Assembly: GCA_020284085.1 (NCBI GenBank)
Contig: JACEVL010000341.1
Coordinates: 859,377-923,376 of the forward strand
Source: Aporrectodea caliginosa
Lineage: Eukaryota > Annelida > Clitellata > Crassiclitellata > Lumbricidae
Reading direction: 5' to 3'
DNA: 64,000 nt
Shown: positions 31,095-41,136 of the stretch, one piece after another
Layout: each line of letters begins with the position of its first letter
Numbering within the stretch: position 1 is the stretch's first letter
Translations under genes and position numbers: made by a program
Notes under the pieces: model-generated
Seen by the model: the letters and a program-made list of their open reading frames with translations, nothing else
What the model was told of the DNA's origin: nothing
Database searches by the model: none

Positions 31095-34000
31095 TTAATT
31101 CTCATCTCTAAAACGTGCAGGGCGCCTTATTTCACGCTTGGGACGCACTGGATGGCTTAGATCTCCATCACCTGAATCTGCAATTTCTTCTAATGGAAGC
31201 TGACCCATTGGTTCAATCTCATTGTCGTCATGCTCGGAGTTCAAATCCCAATCCACGGGTACACTACCATAAAAGGGTTTTAATTTGTCCACGTAAAGCA
31301 GTTTTGGTTGGGACCTCTTCGACTTTTGAACCCGATATAGAACCGGTCCAATCCTTCCAGTGATTTTATACGGTCCAACGTAGTACTTGGCCCACTTCTC
31401 CTTAATTCCGGTTCTCTTCCTTGGATAAAAGATCCAAACCCAGTCACCAACAGTGAATTTAGGCGGTCTAACCCTGAGGTCATACCTAGCTGCTCGAGTT
31501 ACAGCCAGACGCTCGGTAAATGTTCGAACAGTTGCATAAGCAATTTTAATCTGCCGGTCCTGTTCAATTACATACTCAACCAAGTTACAAGCATTATCAT
31601 CATTTGTTACACAATCACCTAAAACCAAATCGATGGGAAGCAAAGGGTCCCTTCCCAAGAACAACCGAGACGGCGTAAACCCCGTGCTCTCATGCTCCGT
31701 CGAGCGATAGGCGGACATGACGAGAGGCAGTTGCTTATCCCAGTTACGCTGGTTCTGGGATACCACTTTGCCTAACATTGCGTTCAGGGTACGGTGGAAC
31801 CGTTCCACCACGCCGTTCGAGCTTGGTTTATACGCTGTCGTTCGGAGCTTGTCGATGCCAAAGAGACGACAGAGATCTTGAAACAGAGCCGCCTCAAAGC
31901 ATGGCCCCTGGTCAGTGAGCAGCTGACGCGGACATCCGAAACGGGAAAAGACTTGGTCCACTAAGACTCGAGCGACGGTCGTGGCTTCTTGCGAACGGAC
32001 AGGAAAAGCTTCCGCCCAGCGTGAAAAGTGGTCCACGACGGTGAGGATGTAACGGTGACCGTTACTGGAGGGAGGGTGAGGACCCGTTAGATCCACGCCG
32101 ACGCAGTCCCAAGGCTCTCCGACAGACATCGATTGTAGGCGTCCTTGACGAGGTGGCTTTCCTCTAAAGTACTGTGCACAAGCAATACAACGACGTAGAA
32201 AGTGGCGAACATCATCGCGCCACCCCGGCCAGTAGGCACGTCGCTGCAGTTGAGCCAACGTACGGCGGATCCCTAGATGGCCACCCGCCATCCCTTCATG
32301 GGATAACTGGATCAAGGCATCCCGTCGGTTGGGCGGAGGTATCAGCTGGTTCCAACGTACGTGCTCTCCTTCTGCAGTTAACCACTCCCGCATCAGCAAC
32401 CCGTTAACAAGTTTCATCTGTGGCCATTGAGCCACAAGAGTCCGGATCGTGTTACTCTGAGGACGTGTCTCGGCGTGCGTCGGTGCAGTCTCCGATCTCT
32501 CTTTTCTTTGTATGATCCAGTTTAAGTCCGGATCAGCGCATTGTTCCTGGATGATCGTGGTTCGATTCCAGTCTGCAGGCAGGCACGGCATAGCTGAACT
32601 GTTGTCTATCGTATGTCTCACAGCATCCACCCAATGCGGACGACGCGACATGGCATCTGCATTCAAATGAGTGTTTCCGGCTCGATGCTTGATTTCAAAG
32701 GAAAACTCTTCAATTACAGCCAGCCAGCGCGCTTGTTGACCTATTGGCAATGGGGTTCGTCGGAGCCATTGTAAAGCTGCATGATCAGTTCTCAATAGAA
32801 AGGACTTTCCGAGCAGATATTGACGGAAGGTTTTCAAAAAATGAACGATCGCCAACAACTCTCGCTTGGTAACATTATAGTTTTTCTCGGCAGGGGAGCA
32901 GACACGACTACCATAACAAATGACTCTTTCACATCCGTCTTGGATTTGCGATAGGACAGCTCCTATAGACTCGCCGGATGCATCCGTGTCTAAGATGAAA
33001 GTCCCGTCATCGGTAGGTAGAGCCAGGATAGGTGTCTCCGTTAAACACTCTTTTAGCCGGTTAAATGCCTGTTCACATTCATCAGACCACTCAAAGCGTA
33101 GACCTTTCTTAGTCAGGTTATGCAGTGGACGGGCAATACGAGCGAAGTTAGGAATAAACTTTCGGTAGTACGAACAAAGACCAGTAAATGCACGCACTTC
33201 CCGAAGTTTTCTTGGTGTTGGCCATTCCTTGACCACTCTGATCTTGTCCGGGTCAGTAGCCACTCCTTCCTCACTGACGACATGTCCGAGAAAGAGGACC
33301 TTTTGCTGTAATAGATGACACTTCGATGGTTTCAACTTAAGACCAGCCGACTTCAACCGTGCCAGGACCTGGGCCAGCCTGTTCAGATGAGTCTGTAGAT
33401 CAGAGGCAAAGATGATAACATCGTCCAGATAAATCAAACAAATGGCAAAATTTAAGCCAGTCATCACAAGATTCATCATTCTGGAAAACGATGCGGGGCT
33501 ATTGCACAACCCAAAGGGAAGAACTCTAAATTGAAAGGTTCCTCGGCGGGTGACGAAGGCTGTCTTTGGTCGATCACGAGGATGTACGGCCAGCTGGTGG
33601 TACCCGGCCCGTAGATCGATCGTACTAAACCATCTGGATCCGGCCAACGTGTCCAAGCTTTCACTAATCAATGGCAACGGATAGGCGTCCTTTCTAGTTT
33701 TCGCATTCACAGCCCGGTAGTCGACACAAAACCGGGGTGTGCCATCACGCTTTTGAACCATGACGACATTACTAGACCATTCTCCAAAAGCGGGTTCAAT
33801 GAGTTGATGTTCGAGCATCTGCTCTACCTGCTGATCAATAATTGGCAAGAGGGTCATTGGCTGTCTTCGTAAGGGTTGACGTACGGGTGGCTCCGTTCCT
33901 GTTTCGATCTCATGTTGAACCAGACTCGTGAACCCTAAGTCCCACTCACTGAGAGAGAAGGCGGATTTATTCTCCAAAATGAGAGCGCGAAGTCGTTGTC

Positions 34001-35894
34001 GGATGTCGGCAGGTACATCTTCGGCTACGCTTTCCCATAGCGGTGCCAACACCTTTTCCGCTTCGGCTGCGGCAGCTTCTGTCGATACCTCTTTCACGGT
34101 GGCGCATTCCACAGTCTGGTGATCGATTTGCTCTCGATCCCAAACAGTGACCTCTTCAGTCGTGCACTGCACACCTCTTCGCAGAAAGATTTCTTGTTTG
34201 GTCGGGTTTAAGACACGGACAGCAATGTCTAACGCTCTCTCGGGCAATAACGTTCCGGCCACAATTAACCCAGAGTCCAGCACCTGCGACTGCGTAGCCC
34301 ATGTTTTGCGTTCGGTAGACAGGTTCGGCAGAATGGCAAAGACTTCAACGTCCATTTCAGAAAGGGCTGGCACTTTAACATTATGAGCCGTTGCTATTCT
34401 TAGACAGTTTCCGGAACGCGGACGTCCAGACAGCGGAAGAACATGGTCTTGTATTTGAACCCAACGATCTTCAAAGTTCCATTTGGCACCGTGTTGTTCC
34501 AACCATTCCAAGCCCAGGATCAATTCCGACAATTGCTCTGTAACCAAGCATTTCACCTCGAAGACAAAGTTTTCGGCTTGACACTGTAGGGTCGTTTCTC
34601 CGAGAACATGGATTTCGGTAGAATTCGCAGCTTTCAGAACTTGTTGTGAATGACGAATGTCTTTCCGGCGAACCAATGATGCTGGAACGAGGCTGAGCTC
34701 GCTGCCAGTATCGATTAACGCGACCAAGTCTTTCCCATTTACTCTGAGCGGCAAGAACGCATTCGTGCTGCCATTTACATAATGAACGTTTGCTGGTTCA
34801 GGCTCCGAGTTCATCTGAGGATGTTCTTCATGAGTTTCCACGGAATTCCTCGGACGATGGGGGCAGCACCGTGCGTAATGTCCTGGTTCTTGACAGTTAT
34901 AGCATCGGTCTTCCGTGTGACGGACATTTCGGTCCCTCCGACGTGGTCCGTAGCCAGATCGTGCTGACCGGTTCCCATTGTTCCAGCTGGACTGTGGAGG
35001 TCTTGGTTGATCTGCAGGAGCCATCATCCTCGACCTTCCTTGCTCTCCCAGCGAAGACACAGTTTTCTCCAGCTGTTCCAGTCGATGCCACTTTGGTTCC
35101 AATTCTTCTTTTAGCAGTCGACGAACTGATTCAACGGTAAGTTCAGTTTCTCTAACTGCTTTCACTCGTCCATGACGACGTTCACCATACTCATTAGAAT
35201 CTTCTTCGGCTTTCCGGTAGCAGTCCAAACGCATCGCTAATTTGTAAGCATCGTCTAAGGTACCAGGCTCTCGCTCTCGGACCTTTAGAGCCAGAGACTT
35301 GTCTCGTAAGGCATCCAGGAATGCTCGAATCGCTATAGTCTCGCGATGAACAGACGCAGGTCCAGGATACCCCAGAGTTATCAATCGACGTATGTCCTGT
35401 ACCAACACGTTCAAGTCTTCTCCCTCCTTTTGCTTCCGGGTGGCTAATTGTGTCTGGTAGAGACTGACTTGCGTAGTACTTCCGTATCTGGAACGGAGGA
35501 GCTGGACCAAATCTGTCCAGGATGTGACAGAACTTGCCTCACACTCAAACAGAAGCTGGTTCGCTGGCTCTGTTAGCGAACATAACAATTGGTTCAAGCG
35601 TTCATCACTTGACCAACCGTTGTTGGCGGCGCATATCTCAAATCGACGAATGAAGGCTTCGATTGACGAACGCCCACTGTAGTTCCCAAGTTTGATCCAC
35701 TGGCGGGATTTTTCTGTTGACGTTTTCGAGGACCCAGACTGAGTTGTAGATTCAGTGACGTCACCCGAATCAATTGACTTGACCGGCGCGGCAGATGGAT
35801 CTCCTCCTGACGATGCAGCAGATTCAACATTGGTTGTTGGCTTCTGTTCCAATGCAGCAGTGTTCGATGCTACACTAGAAGTTGTCGGCAGCAC
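31095..35894 (-). CDS. Ty3/gypsy Gag-Pol polyprotein, uninterrupted (1599 codons)
   Basis: Order from the N-terminus: Gag capsid-like region (about 70-230, IEAFIRRFEICAANNGWSSD), CCHC knuckle (about 330, CYNCQEPGHYARCC), protease (about 395, ALIDTGSELSLVP), reverse transcriptase (about 690-870, ICLIYLDDVIIFA near 822), RNase H (about 970, ILDTDASGESIGAVLSQ). The integrase follows, with an HHCC finger (about 1200-1245) and D, D, E near 1266, 1326 and 1361 (GVDLTG, LLTDQGPC, VVERFHRT). The C-terminus has a GPY/F-like YVGPYKI. There is no chromodomain or env. No stop or shift is present, so it may be recently active. The frame opens with GTG just after an in-frame TGA and has no ATG ahead of the capsid region. 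It overlaps the upstream frame by about 29 bp in the -1 register. Confidence 0.95.
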   Translation of the reverse strand: MLPTTSSVASNTAALEQKPTTNVESAASSGGDPSAAPVKSIDSGDVTESTTQSGSSKTSTEKSRQWIKLGNYSGRSSIEAFIRRFEICAANNGWSSDERLNQLLCSLTEPANQLLFECEASSVTSWTDLVQLLRSRYGSTTQVSLYQTQLATRKQKEGEDLNVLVQDIRRLITLGYPGPASVHRETIAIRAFLDALRDKSLALKVREREPGTLDDAYKLAMRLDCYRKAEEDSNEYGERRHGRVKAVRETELTVESVRRLLKEELEPKWHRLEQLEKTVSSLGEQGRSRMMAPADQPRPPQSSWNNGNRSARSGYGPRRRDRNVRHTEDRCYNCQEPGHYARCCPHRPRNSVETHEEHPQMNSEPEPANVHYVNGSTNAFLPLRVNGKDLVALIDTGSELSLVPASLVRRKDIRHSQQVLKAANSTEIHVLGETTLQCQAENFVFEVKCLVTEQLSELILGLEWLEQHGAKWNFEDRWVQIQDHVLPLSGRPRSGNCLRIATAHNVKVPALSEMDVEVFAILPNLSTERKTWATQSQVLDSGLIVAGTLLPERALDIAVRVLNPTKQEIFLRRGVQCTTEEVTVWDREQIDHQTVECATVKEVSTEAAAAEAEKVLAPLWESVAEDVPADIRQRLRALILENKSAFSLSEWDLGFTSLVQHEIETGTEPPVRQPLRRQPMTLLPIIDQQVEQMLEHQLIEPAFGEWSSNVVMVQKRDGTPRFCVDYRAVNAKTRKDAYPLPLISESLDTLAGSRWFSTIDLRAGYHQLAVHPRDRPKTAFVTRRGTFQFRVLPFGLCNSPASFSRMMNLVMTGLNFAICLIYLDDVIIFASDLQTHLNRLAQVLARLKSAGLKLKPSKCHLLQQKVLFLGHVVSEEGVATDPDKIRVVKEWPTPRKLREVRAFTGLCSYYRKFIPNFARIARPLHNLTKKGLRFEWSDECEQAFNRLKECLTETPILALPTDDGTFILDTDASGESIGAVLSQIQDGCERVICYGSRVCSPAEKNYNVTKRELLAIVHFLKTFRQYLLGKSFLLRTDHAALQWLRRTPLPIGQQARWLAVIEEFSFEIKHRAGNTHLNADAMSRRPHWVDAVRHTIDNSSAMPCLPADWNRTTIIQEQCADPDLNWIIQRKERSETAPTHAETRPQSNTIRTLVAQWPQMKLVNGLLMREWLTAEGEHVRWNQLIPPPNRRDALIQLSHEGMAGGHLGIRRTLAQLQRRAYWPGWRDDVRHFLRRCIACAQYFRGKPPRQGRLQSMSVGEPWDCVGVDLTGPHPPSSNGHRYILTVVDHFSRWAEAFPVRSQEATTVARVLVDQVFSRFGCPRQLLTDQGPCFEAALFQDLCRLFGIDKLRTTAYKPSSNGVVERFHRTLNAMLGKVVSQNQRNWDKQLPLVMSAYRSTEHESTGFTPSRLFLGRDPLLPIDLVLGDCVTNDDNACNLVEYVIEQDRQIKIAYATVRTFTERLAVTRAARYDLRVRPPKFTVGDWVWIFYPRKRTGIKEKWAKYYVGPYKITGRIGPVLYRVQKSKRSQPKLLYVDKLKPFYGSVPVDWDLNSEHDDNEIEPMGQLPLEEIADSGDGDLSHPVRPKREIRRPARFRDEN

Positions 35895-37639
35895 TTGTCA
35901 TGGACCAGTTTCTTTTCTCTTGACCCACTTTCAATGTTTACAACGCTACTGTGAGTTGGTCGGCTCTTGTCCTCGACAAAGACTGCATCTGCGGTTGAAC
36001 AGGTCAACCAACTATAAGGCAACCAGTATTCAGGTTCCTCAGCAAACGGGTTACCCATTGTTCGTCTTCTATCGACCATACCAGCCTCTGGAACGTGTTG
36101 ACTGAACGTTCCACCGCTGACATCTGGTCGGTGAACTGGCCAGGCAGGAATCATCTCAGGACAGACTTGAGTTCTGACAAACTGACCTGGTTGTGACGAA
36201 GCTTGACCCCAGACGGCTTCCGAAGTGCGTGACTGACGTTCAACTGACGACCACGGCATCTGTTCCACGGAAACCTCGGATCTCATGATCATCCGATGGT
36301 CAGGTTCATGCATGTAGGAGTACATGAACGGTGTTCTTCCGGTTGTGTACGGAGCAGACTCTTCTCCAATGGTTGACATCTGGTTCTGGACTCTTCGTGT
36401 GGGGACTGACGTCGAAATTGACTGAGGTCGATGACTAGCAGCAGACGACGAGGCTATAGGACGTAGCGTGGTCGAAAGCGACGACGTTGTGACGAGCCAG
36501 GTCGGACCATGGAACGACGCAGTCGAGCCAGACATGACGTAGGTCGGCTCGGACGTGAGAGGAACGACGTGCGATGGTGTTCTTTGGGACTGAACTATGG
36601 CTGGCAGAGATTCACGACGCAGCAATGACGTAGGAGGGAAAGCGGGACCCCACGGGCCTACTGAACCAGCGCAACTGGGATATGCCTCGGCGTCAACATG
36701 AGAGACACGACGAGGAGCCGTAGCTTCGACGGTTGACATTCGACCGGCGACAGCAGCTTCCGGTTGCAATGATAACTGTGTCTTGAAATCTGAAACTAAA
36801 AACTCGATATTAGCATACAGATTTGTAATCAGTTCATCTAAACGATTTCTTGGCAAACCAATTGGTTCTGTTTCTCTGTAGTAACCAGGTTCCAATGCAG
36901 CTGCTCCCAAGCTTGACCCTTTTGACCTCGGGAACCTGTATTTTGCATCATAATCTAACTCTCTTACTTCCCTTGGGTCATTTAAACCTCTTGTGTCCTC
37001 CAAATGATCCCATCTAAATCCACTTTTTGGTCTAGCACCAGTTCCACTATCCAAATTATCCTGGATTCCCTTATCAGAAGTCAGACTACTAACCCCACGT
37101 TCCCTCAAATGGACCCCATTTCTCTCAAAAACAACCCCACTTGTGGTACCAAATGTGGCGGACGCTCCCCCAGCGTCGGGGGTCGCCAGCTGTGCAGGGA
37201 AACCTTCATGAGAGGCTGGTCCACCTCTAGGGACAGAGGGTTCAATCCTTCCATGGGGAGGGGTTTTTCTAGTGTGCATGACGTCACGACCTAGTTCAAG
37301 GAGGAGCGAGGCCACCTGTTTATCCTCCAAAGGGACCACTTCATCTACCAGGAAGCCTCGAGTGGTGCCCGGAGCTCCGGGGAGGGAGCCGACGGTCGTG
37401 CTCAACGACCCATCTGGGTTCTGTTTTACCCTTTGCACAGACTTAAAAGGAACATTAAATGGATCTATCTCCCTCTCTATTTGGACTGGCCTCCCTTGCT
37501 CCCTCTCAACTAGGCTGCTGGGACTTTCTGTTAACCCCTCCCGATCAGGTAACGAATCCCAGGCTCTTGGCTTACTTACTTGACGTGTATCAGATGAATA
37601 ATTAATTGAATAAAACGGTTTGCTGATTTGTCTTTCCAT
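35870..37639 (-). CDS. 589-aa upstream frame of the gypsy element, unknown function
   Basis: An ATG at 37639, inside the 5' LTR, opens a 589-codon frame that leaves the LTR at 37154 and runs to 35870. It passes straight through the LTR end and the putative primer-binding site. The product is Ser/Thr/Pro/Arg-rich and looks disordered, with a possible helical stretch (RLDELITNLYANIEFLVSDF). No domain is recognised and there is no zinc knuckle. The capsid-like region lies instead in the next frame, entered at -1 within the 29-bp overlap. It may be an N-terminal Gag extension, joined by -1 frameshifting, or a separate accessory protein. The first 150 codons also exist in the 3' LTR. Confidence 0.7.
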   Translation of the reverse strand: MERQISKPFYSINYSSDTRQVSKPRAWDSLPDREGLTESPSSLVEREQGRPVQIEREIDPFNVPFKSVQRVKQNPDGSLSTTVGSLPGAPGTTRGFLVDEVVPLEDKQVASLLLELGRDVMHTRKTPPHGRIEPSVPRGGPASHEGFPAQLATPDAGGASATFGTTSGVVFERNGVHLRERGVSSLTSDKGIQDNLDSGTGARPKSGFRWDHLEDTRGLNDPREVRELDYDAKYRFPRSKGSSLGAAALEPGYYRETEPIGLPRNRLDELITNLYANIEFLVSDFKTQLSLQPEAAVAGRMSTVEATAPRRVSHVDAEAYPSCAGSVGPWGPAFPPTSLLRRESLPAIVQSQRTPSHVVPLTSEPTYVMSGSTASFHGPTWLVTTSSLSTTLRPIASSSAASHRPQSISTSVPTRRVQNQMSTIGEESAPYTTGRTPFMYSYMHEPDHRMIMRSEVSVEQMPWSSVERQSRTSEAVWGQASSQPGQFVRTQVCPEMIPAWPVHRPDVSGGTFSQHVPEAGMVDRRRTMGNPFAEEPEYWLPYSWLTCSTADAVFVEDKSRPTHSSVVNIESGSREKKLVHDKCCRQLLV

Positions 37640-38431
37640 ATTGTATTAAATGCAATTATCTCTTCAATAATCAAATAACAGAACATAAAATGGACACTTC
37701 TTTAGCCCACAAATAAAATCTTATCTAAAGCTTTAATTGTCAGTCAATAGCAGCTCAGAATCAATGCAATGACAGTTATAGGCCATTTAGTCTAGCCTAT
37801 CGATGGACTAAACCTAGTTTATCTCAATTACCACTTCTAAAGCGGATCTCAGCTTAATCAAAGTTAAGGCCAGTATTCCCCAACTCTATACCACGTTTTA
37901 CCAGGGTCTATATTACCAAATTAACTCCTAGTATTAATATCTGCTAATTCCAAGGACCTAATCTTTCCCTCTTGGCAATGTACTAAGATGGCGGACCACG
38001 CTTAGATCTATTACAGGCCTGGAAACCTTGCCCGAGATTCCACTTAAACTCATCGAATTGGCACTCCGTTCGGTAAGAAGAAACCATACATTACCACCGG
38101 AAAACAACTTAGTATACGGCCAAAGGACTTCGTTGGCAATCTTATCGTTCTATTTGACGCTTGACCAAAACAAGTGAGCTCCATCTGTCCAACTTAATAG
38201 ATACGACTTAGGAACTCTTTACGGCCAATCAATAGATCTCCTTCTTAATCCTCCAACATCGCCATTTTCTTCTACTACACTGACGCAAACATGACAATTG
38301 TATTGTATTGTATTGTATTTATAAATTTATAAAGCGCCTGTCACAAAAAGAGTGGTTGAGGGCGCCAGCGCTCACCAATCAGAGGCGCTCCATCTGTCGA
38401 ACTACAGGTTTATATAGCGCAATTACAAATG
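37154..38431 (-). repeat. 5' LTR of the Ty3/gypsy element, outer end missing
   Basis: The inner end reads ACA at 37156-37154 on the - strand, followed by TT and a candidate primer site TGGTACCACAAGTGG. It matches the 3' LTR closely up to 38431, then stops. The outermost roughly 145 bp (with the TGTGACG start) are absent and AT-rich sequence follows. A LINE-tail-like insertion lies at 38297-38385, and other small differences occur at 38115-38260. Without the LTR start, a target duplication cannot be checked. Confidence 0.8.
38297..38390 (-). mobile_element. Short LINE/SINE 3' end inserted in the 5' LTR
   Basis: TTGTATTGTATTGTATTGTA tail, then TTTATAAAGCGCCTGTCAC and GGCGCCAGCGC...AGAGGCGCTCC. 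This is the same hairpin type as the other LINE 3' ends. The 3' LTR has only ...CAGAGGGCGCCAGGTATCACC at this place. Confidence 0.6.
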
Positions 38432-39660
38432 TAATAAAAAACGGAAAAAACGAGAAAAAAACGGAAACTAAAATTTTAAAATTAAAAACTTTGTTTACAC
38501 AATTTAATTTTAATCAGCAAATAACATAACTTTGTTAGTAAACACAAAGTAACATTAATCTACAACAATTATTTTCCTTTTCATAAGTTTGGTTTATTAA
38601 TAAATTGAGTTATTAAATATACTGAAATCTTTTCAAATTTAAATTGTATACACAAGTCCACATAAGTCCATGCTGACATAAACAATTAAAAACTAAATTT
38701 TGTATCAATAGACCTAGAGTGTACGTAATCAAATATTGTACTTACAATTTTGATTTATTTTATTATGGAGTAATATCAATCAGTTTATCAGTCAATCGGA
38801 GATTACTGTGTACAAAGACAACATTTCGCATTTTGGATAACTTAGAAATTCAAATAACTTTTACACATTTTATTTCCTGTTCTGTGCTATTTTATATCTC
38901 AACTGATGACACTAAATAGTGACGTAAATTCGACGAAGCCTTGAAAGTACGGAGACAACGTAAGGGATATCAGACAAGAATAAAATTATACAAATAATAA
39001 CAAACAGTAAATAAATAAAGTTACATAAAAAAAATAAAAAACGAAAAAAAACGAGACGAGAAATAAAAAACGAAAAAAACGACGTTTTTTGGAGAATAAT
39101 AAAAAACGAAAAAAACGTTTTTTACAACTATGGTTTTAGTTAATAGAAACTGACAATTCCTCGCATAAGTTTTAGTTTTTTCAGTTTTAGTTTTAGTTTT
39201 AGTTTTAGTTATTCGTTCAATGATATTTAGCCATCAACAATGTATATCAAAGTACTGCTAATAGTTCAATAGCAGCCATTATTCTTACAGTATGACAACA
39301 TGCCATGTATCATACATGATATAATGTACTTTTAATGATTAATGTGGCAAAAATTTCTTGTTGATCTTTATGTGAATCGCCGATTTTCGCCCTTATGTAC
39401 AAAGACATTGAATATTCAAGGACGCTAGGTTTTCGTTATGTGTTTTCGTTTTGGTTTTCGTTAGATGTTTTCGTTATTATTAGTTTTGACTGTTTTAGTT
39501 TCAGTTATCGTTTTTAGCCGGTTGCGCAAGTTTTAGTTATTATTAGTTTTAGTTATTTCACTAAGTTTTCGTTTTAGTTTTAGTTTTAGTTAACTATAAC
39601 CCTGAGTTTTCGTTAACGAAGGTTTTCGTTTTAGTTTTCGTTAACGAAAACAACACTAGT
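38432..39660. repeat. AT-rich low-complexity region with (AGTTTT)n
   Basis: 38432-39125 has scattered AAAAAACGAAAAAAACG runs. 39160-39655 is built of TTTTAGTTTTAG and TTTTCGTTTTAG units and closes with TTTTCGTTAACGAAAACAAC and ACTAGT. A similar end occurs at 52140-52190. The palindrome TTTTCGTTAACGAAAA suggests the end of a MITE family. No gene is seen. Confidence 0.65.
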
Positions 39661-39671
39661 TGCAGTAATCA

Positions 39672-39938
39672 ATGCGGGAGCAGATGAAGGCATGGACTTC
39701 ACTAGACTCTCCCTGGGAACCACGCAACCAACTGTTTATTAATGAGCATCTAACGAAGAATAATGCTTACCTGTCTACACTGGCCAGAAGGCTGGTGAAA
39801 GAACACCGTGTTGCTTCCACCTGGACCTCTGGTGGCTTAGTCTTTGTCAAAATGTCAACTTCAATGGAGGAATCCTCACATCGGATTCACACACCAGATG
39901 ATCTTTACAAATATGCACCACCATTATCCAGCGAATGA
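39672..39938 (+). pseudogene. LINE ORF1-like C-terminal fragment
   Basis: The frame reads QLFINEHLTKNNAYLSTLAR then VASTWTSGGLVFVKMS and HRIHTPDDL. INE.LT..N..L...AR.......WT..G.(V/I)(F/Y)V(K/R)....IRI....DL is the pattern of the C-terminal part of ORF1 proteins in CR1/Jockey-type LINEs (by memory). It may be the remnant ORF1 of the element that follows at 41.1 kb, or an unrelated piece. Confidence 0.5.
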
Positions 39939-40161
39939 GATTTCCTCGGAGGTCTTTGCCGAAAGGTCAAGGGAGCTTACCAGGATCAACAAACTTATTC
40001 GATGATCGATTTGTCGATGGCTTCTTGCTCATGAACGATGAAGTTGCAACCGCAATTCCCTTGTGAGTCTCGACATGAACTTAACTTTGGTTTGCGCTTT
40101 CACGTATTTTTGCAGTGTTTGTTGCTATACTACTATACTGCTATATTTTTTTCTTCTTTAT

Positions 40162-40650
40162 ATTGACTCTGCAGTTGAGATTGTTTATGCCATGGTTAGG
40201 TTTTTTTCTTCTGACTGCACCCTGTTCTGTTTACTGTGCTTACTTACTTTTTTGTACATTGACTATACAGTTGAGGTCGATGATGCCATGAATTGCATAA
40301 ACAAACACTTAAAGGGCATATTCTTTAATTGTCCTTGCAGAGTATAAAGTTACTATTCAAACGTACTGGCTCACTAGTATGGAGCAGAACCTGGAGGGAG
40401 GGAACTAAGATGTTCTGTTTAGTGCACTTACTTACTCTTTCATTACATTGACTATGCAGTGGAGAGTGTCTATCCTACGGTTGGGACTTGTTTTTACTAT
40501 GCACTCTGTTCTGCTTATTGTACTTATTTACTCTTTTCTTTACATTGACTATGCAGTTGAGATTGTTTATACCATGGTTGGGATTTTTGACTATAAGTTA
40601 AACGTGAATAGTCGATATCGTTATCCATATCAGGTAACAAGACTGATTGC
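40162..40650. repeat. About 97-bp imperfect tandem repeat, five units
   Basis: Units centre on TTGACTATGCAGTTGAGATT near 40162, 40259, 40446 and 40546, with a weaker copy in the gap. Each unit also has CTGTTCTGYTTAYTGTRCTT and ACTTACTCTTT. It lies between the ORF1-like fragment and the CR1-like ORF2, so it may be the repeated 5' region of that LINE. Confidence 0.65.
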
Positions 40651-41136
40651 TGCCGCTGTGGAACATGGTGTATAAAGGTGAATTACACATCTCCCAGCTT
40701 GATTGAGATTAGCATAGCTCTGACTAGTGAAGAGGTGTATGACTTGTTTTCAAAAGACACGCGTTGTGATTTGAATCATGGTACAGGTTTGTTGGATGGA
40801 CAATATTGAGCTATCCATCGTATATAATGAGTCATAGAATACATATGACTCCATTATAATAAGAGATCGATTATCTTCTTTGCTGATCTCTACGAGAATC
40901 TCTCGGCACTCTCTTCAGCTTGCCTGCATTTAATACTCCTCACTTGCTGGCTATTCCACGATCTCCTCGACTATATACTTCTTACTTAGATTATGACTTA
41001 TGTACACCTCTAAATAGGCTATGCCATTTGTACTTATGGTGAATGTCGATGATTTTGGCCCTACTGTTTTGATTGCGTCTCTTGCTTTACGTCTTATTGT
41101 TTTTGTTTCTTGCTTTGACTTGTGTTATTAGTATTA

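Noticed and set aside
34790..36105. Frames on the + strand across the gypsy gag region
   Set aside because: Antisense shadows of the intact gag-pol and upstream frames.
39160..39640. Interstitial telomeric repeat (TTTTAG)n
   Set aside because: Units are irregular, mixed with TTTTCG, and end in the same palindrome as another simple-repeat element; not TTAGGG-like.
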